Positions 57,009 through 64,000 of a DNA stretch of 64,000 nucleotides are shown here, piece after piece. This DNA comes from Skermanella aerolata KACC 11604 (GTDB lineage: Bacteria > Pseudomonadota > Alphaproteobacteria > Azospirillales > Azospirillaceae). A program made the position numbers and the translations under genes. The stretch is from contig NZ_AVFK01000005.1 of the NCBI RefSeq assembly GCF_000936425.1, positions 240,437 through 304,436 of the forward strand. The letters run 5' to 3'. The notes beneath the pieces were generated by a model. The model ran no database searches. It had not been told where the DNA came from and saw only the letters and a list, made by a program, of their open reading frames with translations. How positions within the stretch are numbered: the stretch's first letter is position 1; every line of letters starts with the position of its first letter.

Positions 57009-57307
57009 GCAGAATCCTGAGCAACGTCCACAAGTCGGCAAAACGACTTCACGACGCGGGTCACTTGGACACTGTAACCATGTGGAAATTCGACGCGCTT
57101 TGCCTCCCGCCCAAGCGGACACTTTCCGCAGAGGACGTCCAGCAGATCCGCGCCCGCAATCAGGTGAGCCAAGCCGTATTCGCCGCCTTCCTGGGTGTCG
57201 GCAAGACCACCGTGCAGCAGTGGGAGCAGGGGCTTAAGAAGCCCAGCGGTCCGGCGGCAAAACTGCTCGATCTTGTCGATCGCAAGGGGCTGTCGGCCCT
57301 GACCTGA
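57005..57307 (+). CDS. higA: HigA-type antitoxin (XRE family)
   Basis: A 100-residue antitoxin. A helix-turn-helix lies in the C-terminal half (NQVSQAVFAAFLGVGKTTVQ, then QWEQGLKKPSGPAAKLLDLV). The N-terminal half would bind the toxin. It is coupled to higB by ATGA. The module looks complete and is located in the debris zone between the crtC fragment and the orphan parD. Confidence 0.85.
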   Translation: MSRILSNVHKSAKRLHDAGHLDTVTMWKFDALCLPPKRTLSAEDVQQIRARNQVSQAVFAAFLGVGKTTVQQWEQGLKKPSGPAAKLLDLVDRKGLSALT

Positions 57308-57917
57308 GACGCCCGCATCAGATTTCTTTCATCAGGCGGCACGGGGTTGGGCCGTAGCCCAACACCCTCTCCTTCCTTATGCTCTTCCCCCGCACCGCCT
57401 CCGCGCCCGCCTGCGAAATCCGCTCACTCCGCCGCCTTCACCGCGCCAACCCTCACGGGAGCGGCCACGGAAAACAGCACCCGCTCCACCGGCCCGTTCC
57501 AGAACGACGCCGGAATCGGCATCAGCGGCACTCCGGCCACCCACGGCTGGCAGATCGACCCGTCCGGGCGCGTCCTCGCCGATAGAATACGCCGAACCAT
57601 CCGCCGCCGCATGGAAACCACCCGCGTCATCTCCGACAACTCCGCCGCTTGGCAGTTGTCCATCGGCAACGCGCCCCGGAAGAACAGCGGCAGCCTGAGC
57701 AGCGTCGTCGCAACAGGGAAGGCCTCGGCGCTACGCGCCGGCTTCATCCGGTGGCGGCTCTCCACCAGGATCAGCGACATGCTCCACGGATGCCAGATCA
57801 AATCTGGCCAGATCCTCCCAGCGGAGTGAGGAATTAAAGGGTTCAGAGGAATTAAAGGGGTCAGAGCGATTTGTTCGTGGAAGAGCAAGAACCGGAACAC
57901 GCACCACTACCGTCAAT
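57308..57917. other. Gene-poor debris zone
   Basis: Holds a half copy of the palindromic repeat at 57345-57364 (GGTTGGGCCGTAGCCCAACA) and a tandem repeat of GAGGAATTAAAGGG near 57827-57858. A minus-strand frame (57424-57900) reads MTRVVSMRRRMVRRILSART and could be part of a small protein, but overlapping frames on the other strand are equally long. I see no confident gene. Confidence 0.35.
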
Positions 57918-58118
57918 GTGCCGGGGCGCGTTGACGTCAGGTCCATCCGTGAAGGCCTTTCCCTAACGCAGGCGGAGTTCGCCGCACGCTTCGCTGTGCC
58001 GGTCGATACGCTTCGGAAATGGGAAAGAGGCGTTCGGGAACCGGATGCGGCCAGCCGGGCGTATCTTACTTTGATCCAGAGGAACCCGAAGGTGGTCGAG
58101 GAGACGCTGGCGGCTTGA
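57918..58118 (+). pseudogene. XRE-family antitoxin fragment
   Basis: 66 residues with VDVRSIREGLSLTQAEFAAR and then VPVDTLRKWERGVREPDAAS, a clear HigA-like helix-turn-helix with the usual tail. The normal N-terminal 30-40 residues are lacking and no toxin gene is beside it; the frame is open upstream only into the tandem-repeat area. Probably a broken antitoxin, though a short GTG-started product is possible. Confidence 0.6.
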
Positions 58119-58365
58119 GCGGGTGGCGTGGCAATGGGTTTTGGGTGCGTGGGGGTGGCTGGCTGGCGTGCTCCCTCACCTTCCCACCGCTTCGCGGCGG
58201 GTCCCTTCCTCTCCCGGAGGAAGAGGAGCAAAAAAGGAAAAAAGAAAGAGGGTGGTGGCGGCGGCGGTTAGTATGCTGGGGCGGTTGCCGTAATATCTTT
58301 GGGAGTCCAGCGTAGCGCTGGGAGCGGAGCGCGTCGGGCTTGTGGGGCTGGGCGTGGGGGCGACG
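58119..58365. other. G-rich gene-free stretch
   Basis: Purine-biased on the plus strand (GGAAGAGGAGCAAAAAAGGA near 58219). A short stem CCGCTTCGCGG lies near 58189. No gene or regulatory site is supported. Confidence 0.35.
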
Positions 58366-58614
58366 TTATCCGGACGCCGCGATGATGTCGTTCATTTCTC
58401 GGGCAACCGACTCGATATCATAGCTTCCGTCGCGGTCGGCTTCGGCACGGGTTTCATCGAGCATGGTTCTGAAACTGGCGCGGCGTTCCTCGGTTTCCTG
58501 CAAAAGGCGAAGTCCTGAGCGGACGACTTCGTTGACGCTGTCATAGCGTCCGTTTTCGACGCAACTGCGAGCAAAGCTCTCGGGTTCGGGCGTCAGGTTT
58601 ACGCTGGTTGCCAC
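58366..58614 (-). CDS. Orphan ParD-type antitoxin
   Basis: An 82-residue protein closely similar along its whole length to the ParD at 39692 (VNLTPEPESFARSCVENGRY, NEVVRSGLRLLQETEERRAS). It starts with GTG. No ParE gene follows at 58365 or nearby on the minus strand. The operator CTATGCCA-N5-TGACATAG at 58624 matches that of parDE. It may act as an anti-addiction antitoxin or cross-repress parDE. Confidence 0.82.
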   Translation of the reverse strand: MATSVNLTPEPESFARSCVENGRYDSVNEVVRSGLRLLQETEERRASFRTMLDETRAEADRDGSYDIESVAREMNDIIAASG

Positions 58615-58623
58615 GAGAACCCC

Positions 58624-58644
58624 CTATGCCAATGCCTGACATAG
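58624..58644. promoter_or_regulatory. Operator of orphan parD
   Basis: CTATGCCA-N5-TGACATAG, the same arms and spacer length as at 39662-39682, with one arm mismatch, 10 bases before the GTG of the orphan parD. Confidence 0.6.
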
Positions 58645-58707
58645 GGTGTCCGAGTGGAAGATTGCCGCCAACCGGCGCTCACCTGAAGCGCGGGCTTATC
58701 CGCCGGT

Positions 58708-58881
58708 TCAGGGTCTCCGGTTTTCCGGCGGCATGCGGACGTTCGCTCCGGGGCCGGTCTCGCCGAGTTGCTGCTGTTTGCGCTTGGTGCGAACTGCTTG
58801 ATAAATAACGGCTACCAGCACAATCAAGAGCGTAAGTCCAGCCAGCAGCCAAACCATTGAACCGCTTCCAGAAGCATCCAT
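58708..58881 (-). CDS. Small single-pass membrane protein (57 aa)
   Basis: A 57-residue protein starting MDASGSGSMVWLLAGLTLLI with one membrane helix (about 9-29) and a basic, then polar tail (RTKRKQQQLGETGPG). A strong AGGAAGGAACAGG ribosome binding site precedes the ATG at 58881. It lies 91 bases after the next small gene on the same strand, downstream of crtIB, so it may be on that transcript. No family recognised. Confidence 0.55.
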   Translation of the reverse strand: MDASGSGSMVWLLAGLTLLIVLVAVIYQAVRTKRKQQQLGETGPGANVRMPPENRRP

Positions 58882-58972
58882 AACCTGTTCCTTCCTGATA
58901 CGGGGAGCGTGCGATTTCTATGTCGTGACCGCTCCCAACCGAATCGGGATGAAATAGTTCCGGAATTTTCCT

Positions 58973-59116
58973 TTAAGACTGCAAGTCCTTGTCTTTGCTT
59001 CGTTTCTCGTTCGGCTTCTCGCAGCGCTTCAGCGATCTAAGCTCCCAGGCGATCCAGGCCGCGACGCCGCCGAAGACGAGGAGGAGTTCGATCGCGGCGA
59101 ACCACCCGTCAGCCAT
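58973..59116 (-). CDS. Small membrane protein coupled to crtB (47 aa)
   Basis: A 47-residue protein starting MADGWFAAIELLLVFGGVAA with one membrane helix (about 5-24), then WELRSLKRCEKPNEKRSKDK. The ATG at 59116 overlaps the crtB stop at 59109-59111, so it is translationally coupled to crtB. Genes of this size and look occur after crtB or near bch genes in other purple bacteria as far as I recall, without assigned function. Confidence 0.65.
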   Translation of the reverse strand: MADGWFAAIELLLVFGGVAAWIAWELRSLKRCEKPNEKRSKDKDLQS

Positions 59117-60161
59117 GGCGCTGAAGGGCGGCGCGCTGGCCGCGTTCCAGGCGTTCGAACAGCGTGATCAGCCAGATGACCTGATCGGGAGACTGCGCCG
59201 GGGTTTCTTCCGCCGCGACCGACGCCGCCACCGCTTCGACCAGGAAGCGTGTCGCTTCCAGCGGTGGGTGAGCGGTGCCGGAGCAGCGTCCGGCCGCTGC
59301 AGCGACCAGCGACCGGCCGAGCAGGCGGGCCTTCCTTGATCGCGGCACGACGGCGCGCGACGCTATCGAATTTCCGCCCCGGAAAGCGACTTCGTGCCCG
59401 ATCCCGGCGTAGAGATGGCGCGCGGCGGAGATGCCGGGCCGGCAGTCGGCGGGAAGCCGGGCGATGCCGTCGTCGGCGCGGCGGTAGAGGGTGTCGGCGG
59501 CGCTCAGCAGGCGCAGCACGACGCTGCCGAGAGCCTCGGTGAAGCACGGGGAGGCAAGCCAGGCGTCGGGGTCGATGCCGGCCTCTTGCAGCCAGTCGAG
59601 CGGCAGGTAGAGCCTGCCCATGCGGGCGTCCTCGCCGACGTCGCGGGCGATGTTGGAGAGCTGCATCGCGACGCCGAGGTCGCAGGCCCGCGCCACCACG
59701 TCGGGCGAGCGCTGCCCCATCAGCACCGCCATCATGGCGCCGACCGTGCCGGCGACGCGTGCGGCATAGGCCTGGAGTTCGCCGAGATCGGCGGGCCGGC
59801 GGCCCTCGATGTCCCACTCGAAGCCCTCGAACAGGGCTTCCAGGATGCGTCTCGGGATGCCGAAACGCTCGACCGCATCGGTGAGCGCCCGGTCGACCGG
59901 CGACGGCAGCGGACGGCCGGCGTAGATCCGTTCCAGGCGGAGGCGCAGGCGGTCGAGGCGCTCGGCGGCGGAGCGGTCCCCTGGGCAGTCCACGGCGTCG
60001 TCGGCCAGCCGGCAGAAGGCGTAGAGCGCCGAGGCGGGACCGCGCACCCGTGTCGGGAGAAGCAGGGAGGCCGCGTGGAAGGTGCGCGACTCGCGCCGCA
60101 GCACCCGCCGGCACGCGGCGATGTCAGCGGCGAGTTCAGCGGCGCCGGATTTCTGCTGCAT
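59109..60161 (-). CDS. crtB: Phytoene synthase
   Basis: A 350-residue squalene/phytoene synthase joining two GGPP. The two aspartate motifs are ALYAFCRLADDAVDCPGD and GVAMQLSNIARDVGEDARMG, followed by RLYLPLDWL. It starts MQQKSGAAELAADIAACRRV at 60161, 26 bases inside the crtI end. It supplies phytoene to CrtI. Confidence 0.96.
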   Translation of the reverse strand: MQQKSGAAELAADIAACRRVLRRESRTFHAASLLLPTRVRGPASALYAFCRLADDAVDCPGDRSAAERLDRLRLRLERIYAGRPLPSPVDRALTDAVERFGIPRRILEALFEGFEWDIEGRRPADLGELQAYAARVAGTVGAMMAVLMGQRSPDVVARACDLGVAMQLSNIARDVGEDARMGRLYLPLDWLQEAGIDPDAWLASPCFTEALGSVVLRLLSAADTLYRRADDGIARLPADCRPGISAARHLYAGIGHEVAFRGGNSIASRAVVPRSRKARLLGRSLVAAAAGRCSGTAHPPLEATRFLVEAVAASVAAEETPAQSPDQVIWLITLFERLERGQRAALQRHG

Positions 60162-61686
60162 CCGGCACCACCATGTCCAATACCCGTGCGGAGGAAAGAA
60201 CGCCCGGCAGCCCGGCTCCCGGATGGGTGCCGGCGCCGACCAGATAAAGCCGGTCCACCTCTTCGCTCCTGTTGTGGGGACGGAACCACGCGCTCTGCGT
60301 CAGGATCGGCTCCAGGCCGAACGCGGCTCCCTTGAACGACGACAGCCGGTCCTGGAAGTCCTGGGGCGTCAGCATGCGCGACGTGACGATCTCCTGGCCA
60401 AGGCCGGGCAGCAGGGTTTCGGACAGGCGGCGTTCGATCCGGCTGCGGTATTCCTCCGCCATGACGGACCAGTCGGTGCCGCTGTCCAGATGCGGCACGC
60501 AGGACAGCACGTAGAAGGAGTCGCATCCGGCGGGCGCCAGCGACGGATCGGTCGCGGTCGGGCGGTGGAGGTAGAGGCTGAAGTCCGATGCCAGCACCTT
60601 GCGCTCGAAGATGTCGTGCAGCAGCTCGCGGTAGCGGGGGCCGAGCAGGATCGTGTGATGCGCCACGTCGGGGTATTGGCGGCGGGTGCCGAAATACCAG
60701 ACGAACAGGCTCATCGAATAGCGGGCCTTCTCGATCCGCTTGTCGGTCCAGCGCCGCCGGTCTTCCGGGGCCACAAGATGCCGGTAGGTCCAGGCGCTGT
60801 CGGCGTTGGAGACGACGACATCCGCCGCGATCTCCTCGCCCGACGCCAGCCGGACGCCGGTAGCACGTCCGTCGGTAACGAGGATGCGGGCGATCTCCGC
60901 GTTGCAGCGGAGCGTGTTGCCCTGCCCTTCGATCAAGCCAACGAGGCCCCGGACCAACGACCCCGTGCCACCCATCGCGAAATGAACGCCCCAGCGCCTT
61001 TCCAGGAAGGCGATCAGGCTGTAGATCGATGTGGTGGCGAAGGGGTTGCCGCCAACCAGCAGCGGATGGAAGCTCAGCACGACCCGCAGCCGGGCGTCGC
61101 GGACATGGCGGCAGACGAGGTCGTAGACGGAGCGATGGCCGGCCAGCCGCACCAGATCGGGCAGCACCCGCGCCATGTCGGTCCAGTTGTCGAACGGAAC
61201 GTGCCCAAGCTTTTCGAAACCGATCCGGAACCGCGCCTCGCTGGCTTTCAGGAAGCTTTCGTAGCCCGCGACGTCGCCGGGAGCAAATCTGGCGACTTCC
61301 GCCCGCATGGCGTCGGGGTCGCCGGAATATTCGAAGACTTCGCCGTCGTCGAAACGGATGCGGTAGTAGGGCGAGACGGGGCGCAGATCAACGTCGTCTG
61401 ACAGGCTGCGGCCGCAGAGCTGCCAAAGCTCTTCCAGCAGGAAGGGGGCGGTGACGATGGTCGGCCCGGCGTCGAAGGTGAAGCCGTCCTGCCGATAGAC
61501 GTAGGCCCGTCCGCCGGGAGCATCCAGCTTCTCCAGCACGGTGACGCGGTAGCCCCGCGCCCCCAGCCGGACGGCGGCAGCCAGCCCGCCGAACCCGCTG
61601 CCGATGACGACGGCGTGCGGCGCGTCCGGTGAAGACCGGAGATGGGTGGAACGCCGCGCGGCAGTGGGTGTCATGATGTTCATCAA
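60136..61686 (-). CDS. crtI: Phytoene desaturase
   Basis: A 516-residue FAD-dependent desaturase. FAD motif IGSGFGGLAAAVRLGARGY near residue 28, then EKLDAPGGRAYVYRQDGFTF; the C-terminal signature is LYLVGAGTHPGAGLPGVLSS. It makes neurosporene or lycopene for CrtC, CrtD and CrtF. A second ATG is at residue 2. It overlaps crtB, and a PpsR-type site lies 8 bases upstream of the start. Confidence 0.96.
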   Translation of the reverse strand: MMNIMTPTAARRSTHLRSSPDAPHAVVIGSGFGGLAAAVRLGARGYRVTVLEKLDAPGGRAYVYRQDGFTFDAGPTIVTAPFLLEELWQLCGRSLSDDVDLRPVSPYYRIRFDDGEVFEYSGDPDAMRAEVARFAPGDVAGYESFLKASEARFRIGFEKLGHVPFDNWTDMARVLPDLVRLAGHRSVYDLVCRHVRDARLRVVLSFHPLLVGGNPFATTSIYSLIAFLERRWGVHFAMGGTGSLVRGLVGLIEGQGNTLRCNAEIARILVTDGRATGVRLASGEEIAADVVVSNADSAWTYRHLVAPEDRRRWTDKRIEKARYSMSLFVWYFGTRRQYPDVAHHTILLGPRYRELLHDIFERKVLASDFSLYLHRPTATDPSLAPAGCDSFYVLSCVPHLDSGTDWSVMAEEYRSRIERRLSETLLPGLGQEIVTSRMLTPQDFQDRLSSFKGAAFGLEPILTQSAWFRPHNRSEEVDRLYLVGAGTHPGAGLPGVLSSARVLDMVVPDAAEIRRR

Positions 61687-61693
61687 TCACGAA

Positions 61694-61711
61694 CGTAACA
61701 TCAAGTTGACA
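61694..61711. promoter_or_regulatory. PpsR-type operator before crtI
   Basis: Read on the crtI strand this is TGT-N12-ACG, one base from consensus, just upstream of crtI. Its place over the leader fits repression of crtIB. Confidence 0.55.
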
Positions 61712-61911
61712 CCGTGCCTAGCCTATATCGGCCTATCGGAGGGTCGGATTGCTAGGACTAACAGCCGAACCGGTCCATATACCGGCACGTTGAAACGAAC
61801 ACGACCATAAGTATAGTGGAAGTAACACCTTAGCTCTTGGACTTTTTACAAATACCGATCCGTCATCCAAGTACCAAGACGAAGTTTCGTCGATAGTACA
61901 GGGAGAGTGGC

Positions 61912-62409
61912 ATGCGTAAATTGATGGCGCCATTGGCACTGATGCTTGCACTGGGACTCGTTACCCCGACAAGCGCCAGTGCCAAGGAAGACGCCTCGCG
62001 CGCCGCAGCTCTACAACAGTTGAAGAATACTAAAAAAGCTGTTGAAGACAGCGTCGCGAAGAAGGCCGACGATAAGAACGTGTCCGGCAAAGGCAAGGAC
62101 GACAAGGGTAAAGATGACAAGGGTAAGGACGATAAGGGCGGCGGGGTCGCGAACGACGACCAGATGAAGAGCTGCTACGTCTATACATCCGCCGGAAAGC
62201 GGCCGCGTCCGGATCAGCGGCACGTCTCCAAGGCCGACAAGATGCGCCTGAAGTCGGATGACAAGTTGAAGCAGCTTGCGGGCATGATCTTCCATGACGA
62301 TGCCGTCCGCTACCCGGAAAAGGCGGACGATCCGAAGTCGTACAATCCCCGCTACAACCTCTACAGCAAGGACGACCGTCTGGGCCGGAAGGCCTGCGTC
62401 CTCTTCTAA
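61912..62409 (+). CDS. Secreted lysine/aspartate-rich protein
   Basis: A 165-residue exported protein with signal peptide MRKLMAPLALMLALGLVTP cut after SASA. A short coiled-coil-like helix (ASRAAALQQLKNTKKAVED) is followed by three tandem GKDDK units around residues 59-73, then a C-terminal domain with two cysteines (KSCYVYTSAGKR and RKACVLF) that could form a disulfide. I do not recognise the family. It faces away from crtI. Confidence 0.6.
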   Translation: MRKLMAPLALMLALGLVTPTSASAKEDASRAAALQQLKNTKKAVEDSVAKKADDKNVSGKGKDDKGKDDKGKDDKGGGVANDDQMKSCYVYTSAGKRPRPDQRHVSKADKMRLKSDDKLKQLAGMIFHDDAVRYPEKADDPKSYNPRYNLYSKDDRLGRKACVLF

Positions 62410-62469
62410 GTTCACACGACAGTTTCCGTTATCAGTCGATGCCTGGGTCCTTTAGGGGGGACTTCCACA

Positions 62470-63462
62470 ATGCATGTCATGCGCTCAGTTCTATACACTT
62501 CCGCACTGCTCTCCACCGCTATGGCCGCGGTCTCTCTGCCAGCACAGGCCCAGACAAGGCCGCAGACACCAGTCGAATTCGAAGGGCCGATCCAGTCGAT
62601 CGAGGAGGATGGTTCTGACGTCAAGCTGAAGGTCAACGGGATCGTAGTCACCATTCCCAACGGCCTCATCACAGGCGGCGGCAGCGACGGGGTTCACACG
62701 CCGACGGCCAGGTTGACTTCCGTAGCGGACGTTGTAAGCACGACACCCTTCGCGGGCCGTCCCGGTACCTATGGGTTCGTCGGCGGCACGGCGATCGTCG
62801 TCGGCATATCGGGCGACGGCGGGGTAACGGCGACCGACGTCTTCATGGAGCCCGCCGAGAACGTCATCCTGGGTGCAGTGACCGCCAACTCGCCGGGCGA
62901 TTTCCGGGTGGAAGGTGTCAAGGTCTACCTGCTGGCCCCTTCCAGCGCGAAGCCGTCATATCCTCCCGGCATCCCCTTCGACCCGCGCCTGCCCGGCCTG
63001 CCGATGAAGAACGAGTTGGGCTTCGCTATCGACCCGGCCAAGGTCCAGGTCTATGCCGACGCAGCACTCGAAGGCTACTTTGGTAAGGACGTGGATGGGA
63101 AGGACGCCTTCTACGCCTTCAGCATCGACAGTGTCTCCGACGTCGAGGACCCGAACCCGACGGTCAGCATCCTGCGCGCCCAGTGCCGGGTCCGCTCGAC
63201 GACACAGGTCGAGTGGGAAATCCGGGGCGGCGTCTATCCCTGGGTACAGGGCGCCACCATCGGCGTCTATCCGCCCAGCACCGCGTTCAACGGCGGCAGG
63301 GCATATGCCACGAACTTCGCGGTCCCACAGGATACCGTCGACCCAAAGGCCGGCGCCTTCCGCTACACCGCCAAGCCCAACGCCACCGGCGGCTGCCCGT
63401 CGAGCGTGGTCGTGAAGTTCAACGGCGCGCCGGATGCGGTCGCCAACGTCGAAGTGCGGTAA
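62470..63462 (+). CDS. Secreted hypothetical protein (330 aa)
   Basis: An exported protein with a signal peptide (about 1-28, ending LPAQAQ). Residues 35-130 carry a small beta-barrel pattern (VEFEGPIQSIEEDGSDVKLK, VNGIVVTIPNG) like DUF5666/OB-type modules. The C-terminal part (230-330) is beta-rich, with QVEWEIRGGVYPWVQGATIG, and holds two cysteines. It follows the Lys/Asp-rich gene by 60 bases and is followed by a strong terminator. Function unknown. Confidence 0.65.
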   Translation: MHVMRSVLYTSALLSTAMAAVSLPAQAQTRPQTPVEFEGPIQSIEEDGSDVKLKVNGIVVTIPNGLITGGGSDGVHTPTARLTSVADVVSTTPFAGRPGTYGFVGGTAIVVGISGDGGVTATDVFMEPAENVILGAVTANSPGDFRVEGVKVYLLAPSSAKPSYPPGIPFDPRLPGLPMKNELGFAIDPAKVQVYADAALEGYFGKDVDGKDAFYAFSIDSVSDVEDPNPTVSILRAQCRVRSTTQVEWEIRGGVYPWVQGATIGVYPPSTAFNGGRAYATNFAVPQDTVDPKAGAFRYTAKPNATGGCPSSVVVKFNGAPDAVANVEVR

Positions 63463-63488
63463 GCCGGGACTTCTGCGAACGTCACGGA

Positions 63489-63515
63489 AGCGGGGCCGGC
63501 AACGGCCCCGCTTTT
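63489..63515 (+). terminator. Rho-independent terminator
   Basis: A perfect 10-bp stem (AGCGGGGCCG with CGGCCCCGCT) and a GCAA loop run into TTTT, 26 bases after the stop at 63462. Confidence 0.85.
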
Positions 63516-63589
63516 CCGTGCGGCAATGCGCTGCGATTGACCTTCAGGCTTATCCGCACCATCCTGCCCTTATCCGAGGATTGGAGGGC

Positions 63590-63904
63590 ATGGGCGGAAT
63601 AACCGCGCTCAAGCTGGAGTTCAACAGGACGTGGAGCGTCCCCAGGGACAAGGTCCCCGACGACGCCGCGATAGCGGCTGTCCTGGCGCGCCCGACCTTC
63701 AACGACATGATGATGATCTGCTGGACCTTCGGCATCGGCCGGGTGCGCGCCATTCTTGAGGAAATGCAGCAGACCGGCGATGTCGGCCGCTTCGCCGCGG
63801 CGATTTCAGGGCGGATGATCACCAACATCGAGAAAGGCTTCGCCCTTGCGAATCGACGCCCTGCCGCCGGCGACGAGGCGCGCGAAACGACTTCAAATAA
63901 TTGA
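63590..63904 (+). CDS. Small hypothetical protein
   Basis: A 104-residue soluble helical protein starting MGGITALKLEFNRTWSVPRD at ATG 63590 after a GGAGG site; a longer frame from 63434 would cross the terminator and is unlikely. ARPTFNDMMMICWTFGIGRV looks like a helix-turn-helix-like helical hairpin. I recall similar small proteins near nucleotidyltransferase toxins, but nothing follows in the window to test this. The window ends 96 bases later. Confidence 0.55.
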   Translation: MGGITALKLEFNRTWSVPRDKVPDDAAIAAVLARPTFNDMMMICWTFGIGRVRAILEEMQQTGDVGRFAAAISGRMITNIEKGFALANRRPAAGDEARETTSNN

Positions 63905-64000
63905 GTAAAACCGAGGACCGAGGAAATTGACCTATGAGAATATTTGCGCTGCGTAGGTCGGTCTAAAGCGAAGCGGCAGCCGACAAGCAGGCGCGTCTAT

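Noticed and set aside
63944..64000. A GTAGGTCGG word and inverted GCCGAC near the window end
   Set aside because: It looks like the edge of a REP-type element, but it is cut by the window and cannot be judged.

Overview
The window reads as high-GC alphaproteobacterial chromosome, most likely from a Rhodospirillales-type purple or aerobic phototroph. The evidence is a purple-bacterial photosynthesis gene cluster, LH1 alpha/beta polypeptides of Rhodospirillum type, a tetraheme PufC, the aerobic cyclase AcsF, and a circularly permuted two-piece tmRNA. I cannot name the genus with confidence.

Layout. 1-1.3 kb: two AT-rich genes of unknown function, the first cut by the window edge, that look transferred. 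1.6-7.7 kb: an unknown protein, the tmRNA gene with its terminator, a VIT-family transporter, a DUF2254 membrane protein and a HisKA_2-type sensor kinase. 8.0-14.4 kb: a curli-like block of csgF, csgG and five curlin-repeat subunits, with two copies of one promoter-like element. 14.5-29.5 kb: first half of the photosynthesis cluster, with ppsR and aerR/ppaA on the minus strand facing bchFNBLM-lhaA-puhABC-orf-acsF-puhE-hemA on the plus strand. bchH is not in its usual place between bchB and bchL. 29.5-41.1 kb: an accessory block inside the cluster, edged by two copies of a long palindrome. It holds a lipidated subtilisin-like protease, a prolyl oligopeptidase, phasin and stress proteins, transporter debris, a three-gene unknown/PIN/patatin operon, parDE, and an Mrr fragment joined to a VapC fragment. 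41.4-52.0 kb: the minus-strand superoperon crtEF-bchCXYZ-pufBALMC. 52.1-54.6 kb: crtD and crtC, diverging from crtE. 54.6-58.9 kb: an insertion with a zinc deacylase-like gene between crtC and a 90%-identical copy of its 3' end, then a higBA-like module, an antitoxin fragment and an orphan parD. 58.7-61.7 kb: crtIB and two small membrane-protein genes on the minus strand. 61.9-64 kb: secreted proteins of unknown function.

How it works together. BchF, BchNBL, BchXYZ, BchC, BchM and AcsF cover most of bacteriochlorophyll synthesis after Mg insertion, and HemA feeds the pathway. CrtE, B, I, C, D and F make spirilloxanthin-type carotenoids. PufLM/PuhA with PufC form the reaction centre, PufBA form LH1, and LhaA and PuhBCE assemble them. 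bchH, bchI, bchD, bchG, bchP and bchJ are not in the window and must lie elsewhere. PpsR-type TGT-N12-ACA sites, exact or with one mismatch, lie before ppsR, bchF, bchC, crtE/crtD and crtI, which supports one PpsR/AerR light and redox regulon.
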